Counted from the first letter of the stretch, positions 8,744 to 18,141 are shown. The stretch is DNA of 61,779 nucleotides from Spartobacteria bacterium (GCA_003167365.1 PMTM01000016.1:1-61779), one strand, 5' to 3'. Numbers and translations: made by a program. The notes: generated from the sequence alone by a model not told the origin.

Positions 8744-9910
8744 TTAGAAAAATGCGTTTTCGTGCACGTCGAGGCGCAAACCTGAATCGAGGTCGCTGTC
8801 GATGCCGCGGGCCTTTTGAATCAAATCGACGCCGCGAATAATGCGGCCCTTGCGCGAAGCAAAGAGCTTTGCTGTGTCCTCAGTAATGAAATCGTTTTCG
8901 TAAGCGTTCAAGATCGACTGATCGAAGGTCAACCAGCCAAACGGCGAGCTCGACTCGATGATTTCGTAGAAGCTGCGGTGTTCGCCTTCGCCCAATGCGA
9001 CCGTCTCTTTCGTGCGCAAATTGTTGCCCATTATTTCGCAGAGCAATTGGCGCCCGCCACTGACCTTCGGGGCAAGCCGCTGGCTTACGATGTAACGCAG
9101 ACTGTCGGCCAGTCGAATACGCAGCTGTTGTTCTTCGCCGAGTGAAAAAAGACCAAGAATACGATTGATGGATTGGCCGGCATCTACCGTGTGCAACGTG
9201 CTGAGCACGAGGTGGCCGGTTTCTGCCGCCATCAATGCAACTTCCACGGTCGCGCGGTCGCGCATTTCGCCGACAAGAATGACTTTGGGAGCCTCACGCA
9301 ACGCCGCGCGCAAACCATTTGGATAATTGTTAAAATCCTGGCCCAGCTCGCGCTGGTTGAAGGTGGCTTTCATTTTCGGATGAACGAACTCGATCGGATC
9401 TTCCAAAGTGATGACATGCACCGGCTGCGTCTCGTTAATTTCGTTGAGCAACGCCGCGAGAGAAGTCGTTTTTCCGCTGCCAGTTGCGCCGGTGACGAGA
9501 ACCAGTCCGGTTTTCTCCTTTGCGATTTCATGGAAGATGGGCGGCAATCCCAATTGTTCGACTGTCGGCACATGTCCTTCGAGTTTGCGCAGAACGATCG
9601 AGAAATTTCCCTGTTGCCGGAAGATATTGACGCGGAAGCGTGCTTCCTCGCCGAGGGAGTAGCTCAAATCGCACGAACCGCCGGTGAGATAATCGTAGAT
9701 GAGCCGGCGATTGCCTTGCATAAGCGTAAGCGCGATCTGCTCGGTTTGGTAAGACGTGAGTGCTTCAATCGGCGGATCGACAAACACTTGTTTTAATTCG
9801 CCGAAGTCCTCCACCTGCAGCGGGTGGCCGGTGGAAAAATTGAGATCGGAGATGCCGCTGTAGGTTTTCAGCATCGCCGATAAAATTCTATCGAGGTCGG
9901 GTATTCTCAT
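8744..9910 (-). CDS. PilT/PilU-family type IV pilus retraction ATPase
   Basis: A 388-residue hexameric-type secretion ATPase. It has the Walker A GATGSGKTTS (about residues 141-150), the Asp box region ITLEDPIEFVH, the Walker B-type ILVGEMRD and the His box GHLVLSTLHTVDAG. The N-terminal PAS-like domain is present. It would power pilus retraction at the inner membrane, used for twitching, surface sensing and pulling in DNA. It lies three bases after a second PilT gene, a PilT/PilU-like tandem. Its divergent C-terminus and the Asp/His boxes place it closer to the PilU side, but this assignment is tentative. Confidence 0.88.
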   Translation of the reverse strand: MRIPDLDRILSAMLKTYSGISDLNFSTGHPLQVEDFGELKQVFVDPPIEALTSYQTEQIALTLMQGNRRLIYDYLTGGSCDLSYSLGEEARFRVNIFRQQGNFSIVLRKLEGHVPTVEQLGLPPIFHEIAKEKTGLVLVTGATGSGKTTSLAALLNEINETQPVHVITLEDPIEFVHPKMKATFNQRELGQDFNNYPNGLRAALREAPKVILVGEMRDRATVEVALMAAETGHLVLSTLHTVDAGQSINRILGLFSLGEEQQLRIRLADSLRYIVSQRLAPKVSGGRQLLCEIMGNNLRTKETVALGEGEHRSFYEIIESSSPFGWLTFDQSILNAYENDFITEDTAKLFASRKGRIIRGVDLIQKARGIDSDLDSGLRLDVHENAFF

Positions 9911-9913
9911 CGC

Positions 9914-10996
9914 TTATTCTTCCGATGCGTCCGCCGGCGGCTCCTTGAGGAACTGGCGAAATTTTTTCTTATCGAGCGATTTGTCGTAGGCCTCCTCGGG
10001 AGAAATCCGGGCGTTGCGCAAATGCTCCATGATCGCGTCATCGAGCGGCTGGTTTCCCTTCTTTTTGCCCACCTGAATCATGCCGGGAATTTGGTGCGTC
10101 TTTCCTTCACGAATGAGATTGGCGATCGCCATGTCCACCACCAGAATCTCCAGCGCGGCCACACGTCCCGGCTTGTCGATGGTTTTGAAAAGATTTTGCG
10201 CGATCACGGCTTTGAGCGACTCGGAAAGCGTCGTGCGGATTTGGTTTTGTTGATGAGTGGGAAACACGTCAATGATTCGGTCGACCGCTTTCGCCGCGCT
10301 CGAGGTGTGCAATGTTCCGAAAACAAGATGGCCAGTGGCAGCGGCGGTTAGCGCGAGCTCGATCGTTTCGTGGTCGCGCATTTCACCGACAAGAATGAGA
10401 TCGGGATCTTCGCGCAACGCGCCACGCAAGGCTGCGGCGAAAGAGCGCGTGTGAATGCCCACTTCGCGATGTTGAATCAAGCAGTTCTGGCTCCGGTGGA
10501 CGAATTCGATCGGGTCTTCCACCGTGATGATGTGGTCATGCCGGTGAAGATTTGCGTAATCGATCATTGCCGCCAGCGTCGTCGATTTTCCAGATCCGGT
10601 CGGGCCAGTGACAAGCACTAGTCCCTTCTTTAACATCGGAAACCTTTTCAGGACGGCCGGGAGATGCAGATCGTCCACAGTCTGAATGTTGGAAGGAATA
10701 AGGCGAAAAACGGCCGAGATGCCGTATTTCTGCTGAAAGAAATTTGCACGATAGCGAGCGACGCCGGGGACTTCGTATCCAAAATCGACATCGAGGCTTT
10801 CCTCAAACGATTTAATTTTCCCCTCCGGCGCGATCTCATAGACCATCGCTTTGAGGTCGTCGTTAAGCATGGGAGGAAAATCGACGCGCACCAGATCTCC
10901 GTTGATGCGCAACATCGGCGCATTGTTGGTCGAAAGGTGCAAGTCCGAGGCCTTTTGCTCGGACATCAGTTTGAAGAAAGAGTCAATGCGAGCCAT
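9914..10996 (-). CDS. pilT: PilT twitching-motility ATPase
   Basis: A 360-residue type IV pilus retraction ATPase. Its N-terminus (KLMSEQKASDLHLSTNNAPML) is the classic PilT start. Walker A GPTGSGKSTTLAAM lies at about residues 131-144, followed by ITVEDPIEFVH, the Walker B region LILVGEMRDHET and the His-box GHLVFGTLHTSSA. The C-terminal helical region contains the PilT-like MAIANLIREGKTHQIPGMIQ. It is the first gene of a compact three-gene unit with a second PilT-like ATPase and a receiver-like protein. Together with comEC at 20.6-22.9 kb it provides part of a natural-transformation machine. Confidence 0.92.
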   Translation of the reverse strand: MARIDSFFKLMSEQKASDLHLSTNNAPMLRINGDLVRVDFPPMLNDDLKAMVYEIAPEGKIKSFEESLDVDFGYEVPGVARYRANFFQQKYGISAVFRLIPSNIQTVDDLHLPAVLKRFPMLKKGLVLVTGPTGSGKSTTLAAMIDYANLHRHDHIITVEDPIEFVHRSQNCLIQHREVGIHTRSFAAALRGALREDPDLILVGEMRDHETIELALTAAATGHLVFGTLHTSSAAKAVDRIIDVFPTHQQNQIRTTLSESLKAVIAQNLFKTIDKPGRVAALEILVVDMAIANLIREGKTHQIPGMIQVGKKKGNQPLDDAIMEHLRNARISPEEAYDKSLDKKKFRQFLKEPPADASEE

Positions 10997-11086
10997 GAGC
11001 GACGCTCCACTAAGAAGCTAAATTGATGCCATAAGCCCTGGATTCAGGCTGCACTTTCGGGATCGTCGGCGCCTTCGCTTCTAAGC

Positions 11087-11932
11087 TCAACGTGTCGCGT
11101 GGCGGGTCGCCGCGTCTAGCGTCGAGCGAACTTGTTCTAGCAACTTCTCCCGGGTGTATGGTTTAGGAATGAAACCCCGGAGACCTTGTGCCAGCATGGC
11201 CGCGATTTTACTTTGCTCGGCGAACCCGCTGCTCAAGACAACATTGACGTTCGGATTAAGCGCGCGCAGTTCATCGAAAACCGCATCGCCGTCCATCACC
11301 GGCAGGAAAAAATCGAGAATCACTAGTCCAATCTGTTGGCCCATTTTTTCGTAAATTTTGAGCGCCTCGAAACCTTCCCGCGCCAGAATCACTTTGTAGC
11401 CCTCTTCCGCCAGCATTTCTGCGGCGAGCTCGGCCACCTCCGCTTCATCTTCGATTAGCAGGAGATATTCGCGATTACCCTTCGGATTTTTGACGTTTAT
11501 CTCCGATGGAATGCTGCTGACAATAACCGGCGATTCCTTTCGCGCTCCATTGGCGTGATCGGGAATCGTTGTGCGTGGCATCTCTAATTTCTCATCGGCA
11601 TGCGGCCCGTTAATCGTGTGCGCGGTGGTTTGCACAACCGAACGGACGGGCGAAGGCATAACGGTGAAGGCGGGTAGACCGCTCGGTGCCGAAGGAGGAG
11701 GCGGAGGCGCGGCTTTGCCTACAGATCCGGCGAGAATTTTTGAGGTGACGCGATCGAAGAGGCCCTGAGCGGTCTTGGTCGCGAGTTCAACTCGTTCGCC
11801 GAGCAAGTCGATGTAATTGTGTTCGCCCTTGTGCCGGCGAGCTAGGTCGCAATAGCGCGAGACCTGCTGCAAAATCGAATTCAGGTCTGTTGAAGCAGTG
11901 GCAATCCACTTCAGGTCGTCTTGATTCAGCAT
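11087..11932 (-). CDS. Response regulator with N-terminal helical domain
   Basis: A 281-residue protein. Residues 1-65 are predicted helical, starting with DDLKWIATASTDLNSILQQV. They resemble the dimerisation region upstream of hybrid kinases and are followed by a proline-rich linker (about 75-150). The C-terminal receiver domain (about 155-275) has the acidic pair in LLIEDEAEVAE, the phosphoacceptor Asp in VILDFFLPVMDG and the conserved Lys in FIPKPYTREKL. No DNA-binding domain follows, so it probably signals by protein contact. It sits just upstream of the pilT genes on the same strand and may control them. Confidence 0.85.
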   Translation of the reverse strand: MLNQDDLKWIATASTDLNSILQQVSRYCDLARRHKGEHNYIDLLGERVELATKTAQGLFDRVTSKILAGSVGKAAPPPPPSAPSGLPAFTVMPSPVRSVVQTTAHTINGPHADEKLEMPRTTIPDHANGARKESPVIVSSIPSEINVKNPKGNREYLLLIEDEAEVAELAAEMLAEEGYKVILAREGFEALKIYEKMGQQIGLVILDFFLPVMDGDAVFDELRALNPNVNVVLSSGFAEQSKIAAMLAQGLRGFIPKPYTREKLLEQVRSTLDAATRHATR

Positions 11933-12049
11933 ATCGGGGTCGTCCTCAATTTGGTGAGATGTCGTCCAGACACCGTTTCTCTAAAAGAGCACGCTGCATG
12001 CCCTCGACAAAGCCCCGCTGGGAATCGCAATTATTTCTTCGGAGCGAGT

Positions 12050-12285
12050 TTAACGCAAAAAAAGTTCTTTTGGCGCTGTTCCAGGGCAACTTAAAGCCAG
12101 CAACATGCGTATCGGAATCAGACGCCGTTTGAATGGATCCGGTATGAATCCGATGCTTTCGAGCATTTTTGCGCCCAGCAGCGGTTCGTCGCCTTTACCG
12201 AAAATCACAGGAGCCGCGCCGTCCGCGCCTTGTAACTCGAAGCAGCCGCCGCCGACGCGCCGGCCAAGTGAGTCGTGTTCCCTTT
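12050..12285 (-). pseudogene. Remnant of a clan AA (retropepsin-like) aspartic protease
   Basis: This gap has no annotated-size ORF, but one frame reads LGRRVGGGCFELQGADGAAP then VIFGKGDEPLLGAKMLESIG then FIPDPFKRRLIPIRMLLA, ending at a TAA at 12050-12052. This is the C-terminal half of the bacterial clan AA single-domain aspartic proteases, with their usual FG..GD.PLLGA.TLE and L.P signatures. The N-terminal part with the catalytic D-S/T-G is missing, since the region beyond 12287 belongs to the FAD oxidoreductase. It is therefore a truncated remnant. The rest of the 11933-12286 gap shows only the probable promoter of the response-regulator gene. Confidence 0.7.
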
Positions 12286-12286
12286 G

Positions 12287-13468
12287 TTATTTCCCTACAG
12301 CATTCCGCAATTCCCTCTTGGCCGCATCGACTTCGCGCGGCGTTTGCTGGCATAGGAGAATAGCGCGCAGTTTTTCTCCCTGATAGTAGCGCGCGATAAA
12401 TTTCTTCTTCGCGTAGGTCCCGCGTAGATTCACCTTCGTCGGTTGCACGCTGAAATCGCCGACGAAATCCATTCTTAGACCGAACATTTCCGTCCAAAAA
12501 TAAGGAATTTGTTCGTAGCGCTGTCGCTTCTTGCCCGTCATGTTCGCGCCGGCAACTAGACCTTGTTCGCGCGCATTCTCCCAATGAGTTTGACGACGTA
12601 CGCCGCCCATTAACCGGTCGGGATAAAAGGCAAGATCGCCGATGGCGTAAATTCCTTTCTCTTCCGTCTCGAGATACTCCGTAACTGGCGAACCGTGCGG
12701 CCCGGAAAGCGGCGTATTGCGAACAAGATCGAGATTGGGCTCGGCTCCGCAAGCGACCACGGCGAGGCCAGCCTGCACACGATTGCCGCTCTTTGTCTGG
12801 ATGTTGCGCAGGACGGTTTTGCCCTCAAACCCGTTGAGACTTTCGCCGATCAACATGGTGATGCCGTGTTTCGCGAAATATTCAGTCAGCCAGGTGCCGG
12901 TGTCGGGATCGAGGTAACGATTCAACAAGTAAGGATTTCGATGCATCATGCCCACCTTGAGTTTCATCATGCGCAGGTTCGCCGCGGCTTCGCAGGCCAG
13001 CAGTCCGCCACCGATGATCATGACTGTTTTCTCCAGGTTCGCCATCTCTCGCAATGCCAGTGCATCGCGGATCGTTCGCAGATAAATAACGTTGCCGAGA
13101 TTCACGCCCGCGACTGGCGGCCGCACCGGGCGGCTTCCCATCGCGAGGCAAGCCTTGTTGAATTCGATGCTCTCGCCGTTGCCGAGGACCGCCAGGCGCC
13201 GATCGATGTTCAGCTGCGTGACAATAGTGCCGAGCCGCGTCTCAATTTTGTGCGAATCGTACCACCGTGGATCGACAATCGGCAGTTTCTTCAACGGGGG
13301 CGTTTTTTCGCGGAGGAAACTTTTCGAAAGCATCCAGCGTTTGTAAGGATGAAAAATCTCCGCGCCGACAAGCGTGACTGTGCCGCGCTTATCGTGCTTG
13401 CGAATTCCTTCGCACGCGCTAGCGCCGCCGATGCCGCTTCCAATAATGAGATAGTCGCGCTGAATCAT
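12287..13468 (-). CDS. FAD-dependent pyridine-nucleotide-disulfide-type oxidoreductase
   Basis: A 393-residue flavoprotein. The N-terminal FAD-binding Rossmann motif is YLIIGSGIGGASACEGI (about residues 6-22). The second dinucleotide-binding motif MIIGGGLLACEAA lies near 150. The C-terminal FAD contact is GIYAIGDLAFYPD near 285. No redox-active CxxxxC pair is visible in the N-terminal third, placing it with rubredoxin/ferredoxin reductase or AIF-like NAD(P)H oxidoreductases. Electron acceptor unknown; no ferredoxin or rubredoxin gene is adjacent. The C-terminal residues 330-393 form a small extra domain with a QTPREVDAAKRELR helix. Confidence 0.82.
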   Translation of the reverse strand: MIQRDYLIIGSGIGGASACEGIRKHDKRGTVTLVGAEIFHPYKRWMLSKSFLREKTPPLKKLPIVDPRWYDSHKIETRLGTIVTQLNIDRRLAVLGNGESIEFNKACLAMGSRPVRPPVAGVNLGNVIYLRTIRDALALREMANLEKTVMIIGGGLLACEAAANLRMMKLKVGMMHRNPYLLNRYLDPDTGTWLTEYFAKHGITMLIGESLNGFEGKTVLRNIQTKSGNRVQAGLAVVACGAEPNLDLVRNTPLSGPHGSPVTEYLETEEKGIYAIGDLAFYPDRLMGGVRRQTHWENAREQGLVAGANMTGKKRQRYEQIPYFWTEMFGLRMDFVGDFSVQPTKVNLRGTYAKKKFIARYYQGEKLRAILLCQQTPREVDAAKRELRNAVGK

Positions 13469-13551
13469 TTGCCAGAACTGGGACGATAAAAATCAAATAC
13501 CCGGCTGGCGAGGGAAAAATTCGCTTATTCGTAAATCAATTGTCCATCCGT

Positions 13552-14925
13552 TCATCCAAGCACGGCGCGGCAAACGACCACAGAAGCGATCACGCCGGTG
13601 AGATCAGCCAGCAAACCTGCTGGGATAGCATGCCGCGTTTGCTTCACGCCGACGGCTCCAAAATAGACCGCCACCACGTAAAATGTCGTCTCGGTGCTTC
13701 CATAAATCGTCGCCGCCGTCAGGCTGACAATATTTTCTGGCCCGAGCCGGTGAACGATGTCCGTCAAAAGCGCCAGGGTCGCGCTTCCACTCAATGGCCG
13801 CATCAGCGCCAGCGGCAAGAGATCGGGCGGAAATTGCAGCGGAGCGAGGATCGGTTTTAACGCGCTGGTCAGTAAATCGATTCCGCCCGCACCCTTAAAC
13901 ATCCCGATCGCCACGAGCATGGTCACCAAAAACGGAATGATCTTAAGGATCACGCCGAAACCTTCCTTCGCGCCTTCCACGAACTCTTCGTAGACTTTAA
14001 GGCCGCGCGCGGCGGCGTAAATCGGGAAAAAACTGAGCAAGAATGGGATCGCTAGGATCGACAATGCATTCACGCTGCGCACAAAAACATTCTGCGACGC
14101 CATTTCGGCGGGAACAGGAAGATTAAAAAGCCCCGGCGACACGATTCGCAGGAAGAGCGCAAAGAAAAAGACAGTAAGCAGAACGACCGCGATTAAACCC
14201 AGCGCCGATAACCGGCGCGGCGGCTCTTCAACAATCGGCATTTCTTCGGGCAATTGCGTTGTCAATCTTCGCGCTGATGGGGTCGGCGACTTATCGAACA
14301 CTTCACCCGGCTCGCGCCGCGGTTGGAAGATCGTCAGCCTTTCGAAGAACTTCGCTGAAATGACCGCTACTGTTGCAGCACAAAGTGTCGCGAGAAATGC
14401 AGTCCCCACGATCGCGGTCGGCCTCGTCGACCCGGATGCAGCCAAAATCGCGATCGCCGTTGCCGGAATCAATTGCACGGAACTGGTGTTGATCGCTAGG
14501 AATGTGCACATCGCGTTGGTGGCGACACCAGGACGCGGATTGAGCGTTTCCAAGTCGCGCATTGCGCGCAAACCCAGCGGCGTCGCGGCGTTGCCCAAGC
14601 CGAGCATGTTGGCCGCCATGTTCATCAACATCGATCCCATCGCCGGATGATTTGAGGGAACGTCGGGGAAAAGCCGCTGCAATAGGGGTCGCAATCCGCG
14701 CGCAATTCTCTGCACCAGCCCCGCGCGCTCGGCCAGGCGCATGATGCCCAACCAAAGCGCCATGATCCCGATTAGGCCGAGCGCGATGGTCACCGCGGTC
14801 TTAGCCCCATCGAACGCGCCGCCCGTCACCTCCTTCAACCGGTCGTTCCAGCCGCCGATCACGACCGCGCAGACGACTAGCGCCAGCCAGATATAGTTGA
14901 GCACGGCTAACGTTTTAGCCGTCAT
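13552..14925 (-). CDS. Fused spore-maturation-type membrane protein SpmA-SpmB
   Basis: A polytopic membrane protein of about 457 residues joining two homologous nucleoside-recognition (Gate) domains. The first half matches SpmA (PAMGSMLMNMAANMLGLGNA, then FLAINTSSVQLIPAT). The second matches SpmB (EGFGVILKIIPFLVTMLVAIG, then RPLSGSATLALL and ATIYGSTETTFYVVAVYFG). In spore formers these are two separate genes for spore core dehydration. In non-sporulating bacteria the fused form is common and its role is unknown, perhaps small-molecule transport. The frame is open to 15027, but the ATG at 14925 (MTAKTLAVLNYIWL) fits the first helix. It appears intact. Confidence 0.8.
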   Translation of the reverse strand: MTAKTLAVLNYIWLALVVCAVVIGGWNDRLKEVTGGAFDGAKTAVTIALGLIGIMALWLGIMRLAERAGLVQRIARGLRPLLQRLFPDVPSNHPAMGSMLMNMAANMLGLGNAATPLGLRAMRDLETLNPRPGVATNAMCTFLAINTSSVQLIPATAIAILAASGSTRPTAIVGTAFLATLCAATVAVISAKFFERLTIFQPRREPGEVFDKSPTPSARRLTTQLPEEMPIVEEPPRRLSALGLIAVVLLTVFFFALFLRIVSPGLFNLPVPAEMASQNVFVRSVNALSILAIPFLLSFFPIYAAARGLKVYEEFVEGAKEGFGVILKIIPFLVTMLVAIGMFKGAGGIDLLTSALKPILAPLQFPPDLLPLALMRPLSGSATLALLTDIVHRLGPENIVSLTAATIYGSTETTFYVVAVYFGAVGVKQTRHAIPAGLLADLTGVIASVVVCRAVLG

Positions 14926-14941
14926 CGTCGACCGCGGAAAG

Positions 14942-15150
14942 TCAATTGTCGATATTACGGTAGGAGCGCCTAAACTGATTAAAACGGCGGTCATAGGCCG
15001 CCAGTGCAGTTGCCCTTGATTGAGCAACCTGTCGTTTCAGTAAACTAGCCGCCAATTCCAACGCCGATTCGCTCTTGCCGCCGAGCATCCGGGCGATTTC
15101 TTCCTGGCGGCCTTTACCAGAGACTTCGGTGAGCTATGAGTGCGTGCTGG
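14942..15150 (-). pseudogene. Detached, diverged copy of the recN 3' end
   Basis: Reading the minus strand from about 15150 gives SGKGRQEEIARMLGGKSESA followed by LELAASLLKRQ. This matches the RecN C-terminus encoded at 16479-16610 (SGKARQEEIARMLGGKSDEA), with about 80% nucleotide identity over roughly 95 bases. The frame closes at 14942-14944. No other part of recN is present. The copy and the true recN end lie in the same orientation on either side of the acyltransferase gene, like a long direct repeat. The divergence suggests an old duplication or a remnant of a second recN. Confidence 0.75.
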
Positions 15151-15259
15151 CCGCAGCCAATCATTTCAGAGCGAGCCGCCTATTTCGACGGCGGTTTCGA
15201 ACATAGCCGGCCACGGCAGTTCAAGAGCCGCACAGTACGGTTATTGCTTTGAAAAACGA

Positions 15260-16468
15260 GTGACCGTTCTCTCCTCCAAAAATTCCGGCTACGAAACGTT
15301 AGCCAATGCGTTCGATCCGAGCAAAAATGCTTTTGGATTTCTTCGATTCGCTTTAGCCGCCTTAGTCGTTTTTTCCCATTGCTATCCTTTGGGAGGCTTC
15401 GGTCCCGATCCTTTGGCACTTTTCACCACCGAACGTTTGTCTCTCGGTCTTTTTGCTGTCGCGCTTTTTTTTGTACTCAGCGGATTTTTGATCACGCGCA
15501 GCGCGTTGCGAACTCCCATGGGCCGATTCCTCTGGCACCGATTTTTGCGAATTTTTCCCGGCTACTGGGTCTGCCTCGCAGTCTGCGCATTCATCCTCGC
15601 GCCGATCATTTACCAGATCGAATACGCCCATGGTTACCGGATTTTCACTGCGCCGCACGATTCACCACAAGCGTACCTTGCGGGAAATTTTGCGATGCTT
15701 CATCTCAATGAATGGAGCATCGGTGGGGTGATGAAAGTCTGCCCGCTCTCCATCGGCGCGACGCTGCATAGCAATCCGTATCCCTTCATCTTCAACGGCT
15801 CAATCTGGACCCTTCCGTTCGAATTGGTCTGCTATCTCGGCGTCGCGGCTTTGACCCTCCTCGGTATCATAAAGCGCGCGCGGCGAGTGCTGCTTTTTGT
15901 CTTCGTGTTGGGGTGTAGCCTCTACGCCTTCAACTGGCTGGCGCCGGTTGTATTTCAAGAATTTTTCCCTTTTCGCTATCTGGACCCACTGCTCATGCTC
16001 AGCCTCTATTTCCTTGGTGGCGCCCTCTGTTTTCTCTATCGGGAAGAAATTCCATTTTCGCCCGCACTCCTGCTCCTTGCGGCGCTGCTACTCGCGGGCG
16101 GACTGATGGCTGGATGGTTCGGCGTGATTGCGCCACTCGCGCTGCCCTATTTGTTTCTTTGGCTTGCGTGCAAGTTGCCGGTCCAACGTTTCGATGCACG
16201 CGGAGACTATTCTTACGGCCTCTATATGTACGCGTTTCCAATTCAACAAACGCTTGTATTTTTCCATCTGCAGGCTGCCGGTTTCTGGACCTACTTCTTC
16301 TGCGCACTGTTGTTGAGCACGCTCTTTGGCATTCTCAGTTTTCGCCTGATCGAAGCGCCTTGTTTGCGTTTCAAAAACGCCGACCCGCGCGCTCTGATCG
16401 CGAAGTTTCGAGCGAAACGCCAGCCGGTCCACCTCGCGGCGCCACCAGTCGAATCGACTTCGCACTAA
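15260..16468 (+). CDS. Acyltransferase 3 family integral membrane protein
   Basis: A membrane O-acyltransferase of about 400 residues. The N-terminal catalytic His context is LVVFSHCYPLGG, followed by GLFAVALFFVLSGFLITRSA and the conserved Arg-rich turn FLWHRFLRIFPGYWVCL. About ten hydrophobic helices follow. Such enzymes acetylate or succinylate sugars of polysaccharides, LPS or antibiotics. The frame is open from 15140, but that part falls in the recN-like repeat. A GTG at 15260 (VTVLSSKNSGYETLANAF) is a better start, although no strong Shine-Dalgarno is seen. The flanking recN-end copies suggest the gene was inserted here. Confidence 0.82.
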   Translation: MTVLSSKNSGYETLANAFDPSKNAFGFLRFALAALVVFSHCYPLGGFGPDPLALFTTERLSLGLFAVALFFVLSGFLITRSALRTPMGRFLWHRFLRIFPGYWVCLAVCAFILAPIIYQIEYAHGYRIFTAPHDSPQAYLAGNFAMLHLNEWSIGGVMKVCPLSIGATLHSNPYPFIFNGSIWTLPFELVCYLGVAALTLLGIIKRARRVLLFVFVLGCSLYAFNWLAPVVFQEFFPFRYLDPLLMLSLYFLGGALCFLYREEIPFSPALLLLAALLLAGGLMAGWFGVIAPLALPYLFLWLACKLPVQRFDARGDYSYGLYMYAFPIQQTLVFFHLQAAGFWTYFFCALLLSTLFGILSFRLIEAPCLRFKNADPRALIAKFRAKRQPVHLAAPPVESTSH

Positions 16469-16478
16469 ATTGTTAGCG

Positions 16479-18134
16479 CTACGGCAACATAGCCCCAGCC
16501 AGCTTCATCGCTTCATCGCTCTTCCCGCCGAGCATGCGCGCAATTTCTTCCTGGCGAGCTTTACCCGAGACTTCGGTGAGCTGCGAATGCGTGCGGCCGC
16601 GCACGACTTCCTTGGTCACGACAAAATGTGACGAAGCGCACGCAGCAACCGGCGGCAGATGCGTGATGCAAAGCACCTGATGATCGTCGGCCAACGCTTT
16701 CATCTTCGCGCCGACCGCGTGCGCAATCTCACCGCCGACATTTGTGTCGATCTCATCAAAAACGAGAAGGGGAATTGCGTCCTGGGCGGCGAGCGCGGAC
16801 TTGATGGCAAGCATGACGCGTGAGATTTCGCCGCTCGATGCCACGGATCGAAGCGGCTTCAACGGCTCGCCTGGGTTCGGCGAGAAAAGCAATTCGACCG
16901 AATCGAAACCGGTCGCGCGCGGCTCGGGCAACGTCGACAACTGTGCTTCGAATTCCGATTGTCGAAAACCAAGATCGACAAGGTTCTTGCGAATATTGGC
17001 AGAAAGTTTGGGCGCTACTTTCGCGCGCAGTTTGCGCAAGGTTTCGCCGCTGCGGTCTAGGTTTGTCCGGGCGGTTTCGATCTCGGCGGCCAGGCGTTCC
17101 AGTTCGGCGTCGCGTCCCTCGATCTTGCGCATGCGTTCGGCTGCGCGATTGCCGAATTCGATCACTTCTGCGATTGAGCCGCCGTACTTGCGCTTCAAAG
17201 TTTCGAAAAGCGAAACGCGTTGCTCGAGTACCGCCAGTTGCTCCGGATCGAGGTCGAGTTTTTCCGCGTAATTGGATAACGATCGGGCGATTTCCGAAAG
17301 TTCGACGACGGCAGTCTCATGCGCCGAGGCAAACTGCGAGATGGAATTGTCGATCTTCTCCAGTTCGCGCAAGAGCCGTTGCGTTTCCGCAAGTTGCGAC
17401 AGAACGGCATCGTCCGATTCGGAGAGCCGCCGCGCGACGCCGCCGGCAAGCTCGATGAGGCGCTTACTGTTGCTCGCTAGCTTGTAGCGAGTTTCGATTT
17501 CTTCTTCCTCTCCCGCGACAAGATTCGCCGATGCAATTTCGTTGATTTGATGACGCAGGAGGTCGAGCTCCTGCTCGCGCGCCGTCTCGACCGTGTTCAG
17601 GGCAGCGTATTCCGTGGTTAACGTCTGTAACTGCCGAAAATGTCTCTGATATTCATCGAGTTGGTCGCCAGCACGCGCGAAGGAATCAAGCAACGCCAAC
17701 TGCTTGTCGGGCGAAAGCAATGACTGGTGATCGTGGGGTCCGTGAAGGTCGACAAGTTCGTCTCCAAGATTTTTCAAGATCGACAACGTCGTTGGCGAGC
17801 CGTTGATGAACTGGCGATTGCTGCCGCCCGTGGAAAGCGTTCGCTTTAGAATGAGGTCCTCGCCGCAAGGTTCGACGCCAGCTTCGATGAGTTGCGGATT
17901 CAGTTTCTGCAATTCCTCTCCGGTAAAGATCGCCTCGACTGTGCACAGATCGGCGCCCGTCCGGATGACCGATTTATCGGCCCGCTCGCCGAGCAACAGT
18001 TGCAGCGCCCCGATGATAATCGATTTACCAGCGCCAGTTTCCCCGGTAATCGCAACGAATCCCGGCGCGATCTGCCATTCGAGCTCTTCTACGAGCGCGA
18101 GGTTTTTGATTCGCAAGAGATTGAGAACGGCCAT
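16479..18134 (-). CDS. recN: DNA repair protein RecN
   Basis: A 551-residue SMC-like ATPase for double-strand break repair. Walker A GETGAGKS is at residues 31-38 after the usual LRIKNLALVEELEW start. A long coiled coil spans about 150-370, and the C-terminal ABC region shows SSGEISRVMLAIKSALA, the Walker B LLVFDEIDTNVGGE and ITHLPPVAA. The ATG at 18134 is chosen because the upstream in-frame part derives from an intergenic heptamer repeat. The gene carries three copies of the dispersed 10-mer (16971, 17348, 17776), each read in a different frame (LVDL, KIDN, LSIL). The C-terminus is duplicated at 15.1 kb. Confidence 0.95.
   Translation of the reverse strand: MAVLNLLRIKNLALVEELEWQIAPGFVAITGETGAGKSIIIGALQLLLGERADKSVIRTGADLCTVEAIFTGEELQKLNPQLIEAGVEPCGEDLILKRTLSTGGSNRQFINGSPTTLSILKNLGDELVDLHGPHDHQSLLSPDKQLALLDSFARAGDQLDEYQRHFRQLQTLTTEYAALNTVETAREQELDLLRHQINEIASANLVAGEEEEIETRYKLASNSKRLIELAGGVARRLSESDDAVLSQLAETQRLLRELEKIDNSISQFASAHETAVVELSEIARSLSNYAEKLDLDPEQLAVLEQRVSLFETLKRKYGGSIAEVIEFGNRAAERMRKIEGRDAELERLAAEIETARTNLDRSGETLRKLRAKVAPKLSANIRKNLVDLGFRQSEFEAQLSTLPEPRATGFDSVELLFSPNPGEPLKPLRSVASSGEISRVMLAIKSALAAQDAIPLLVFDEIDTNVGGEIAHAVGAKMKALADDHQVLCITHLPPVAACASSHFVVTKEVVRGRTHSQLTEVSGKARQEEIARMLGGKSDEAMKLAGAMLP
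17346..17357 (-). repeat. Dispersed 12-mer AAGATCGACAAT, copy in recN
   Basis: Exact 12-mer; encodes KIDN in recN. Two further 10-mer copies lie in the same gene. Confidence 0.8.
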
Positions 18135-18141
18135 TGGGGAA

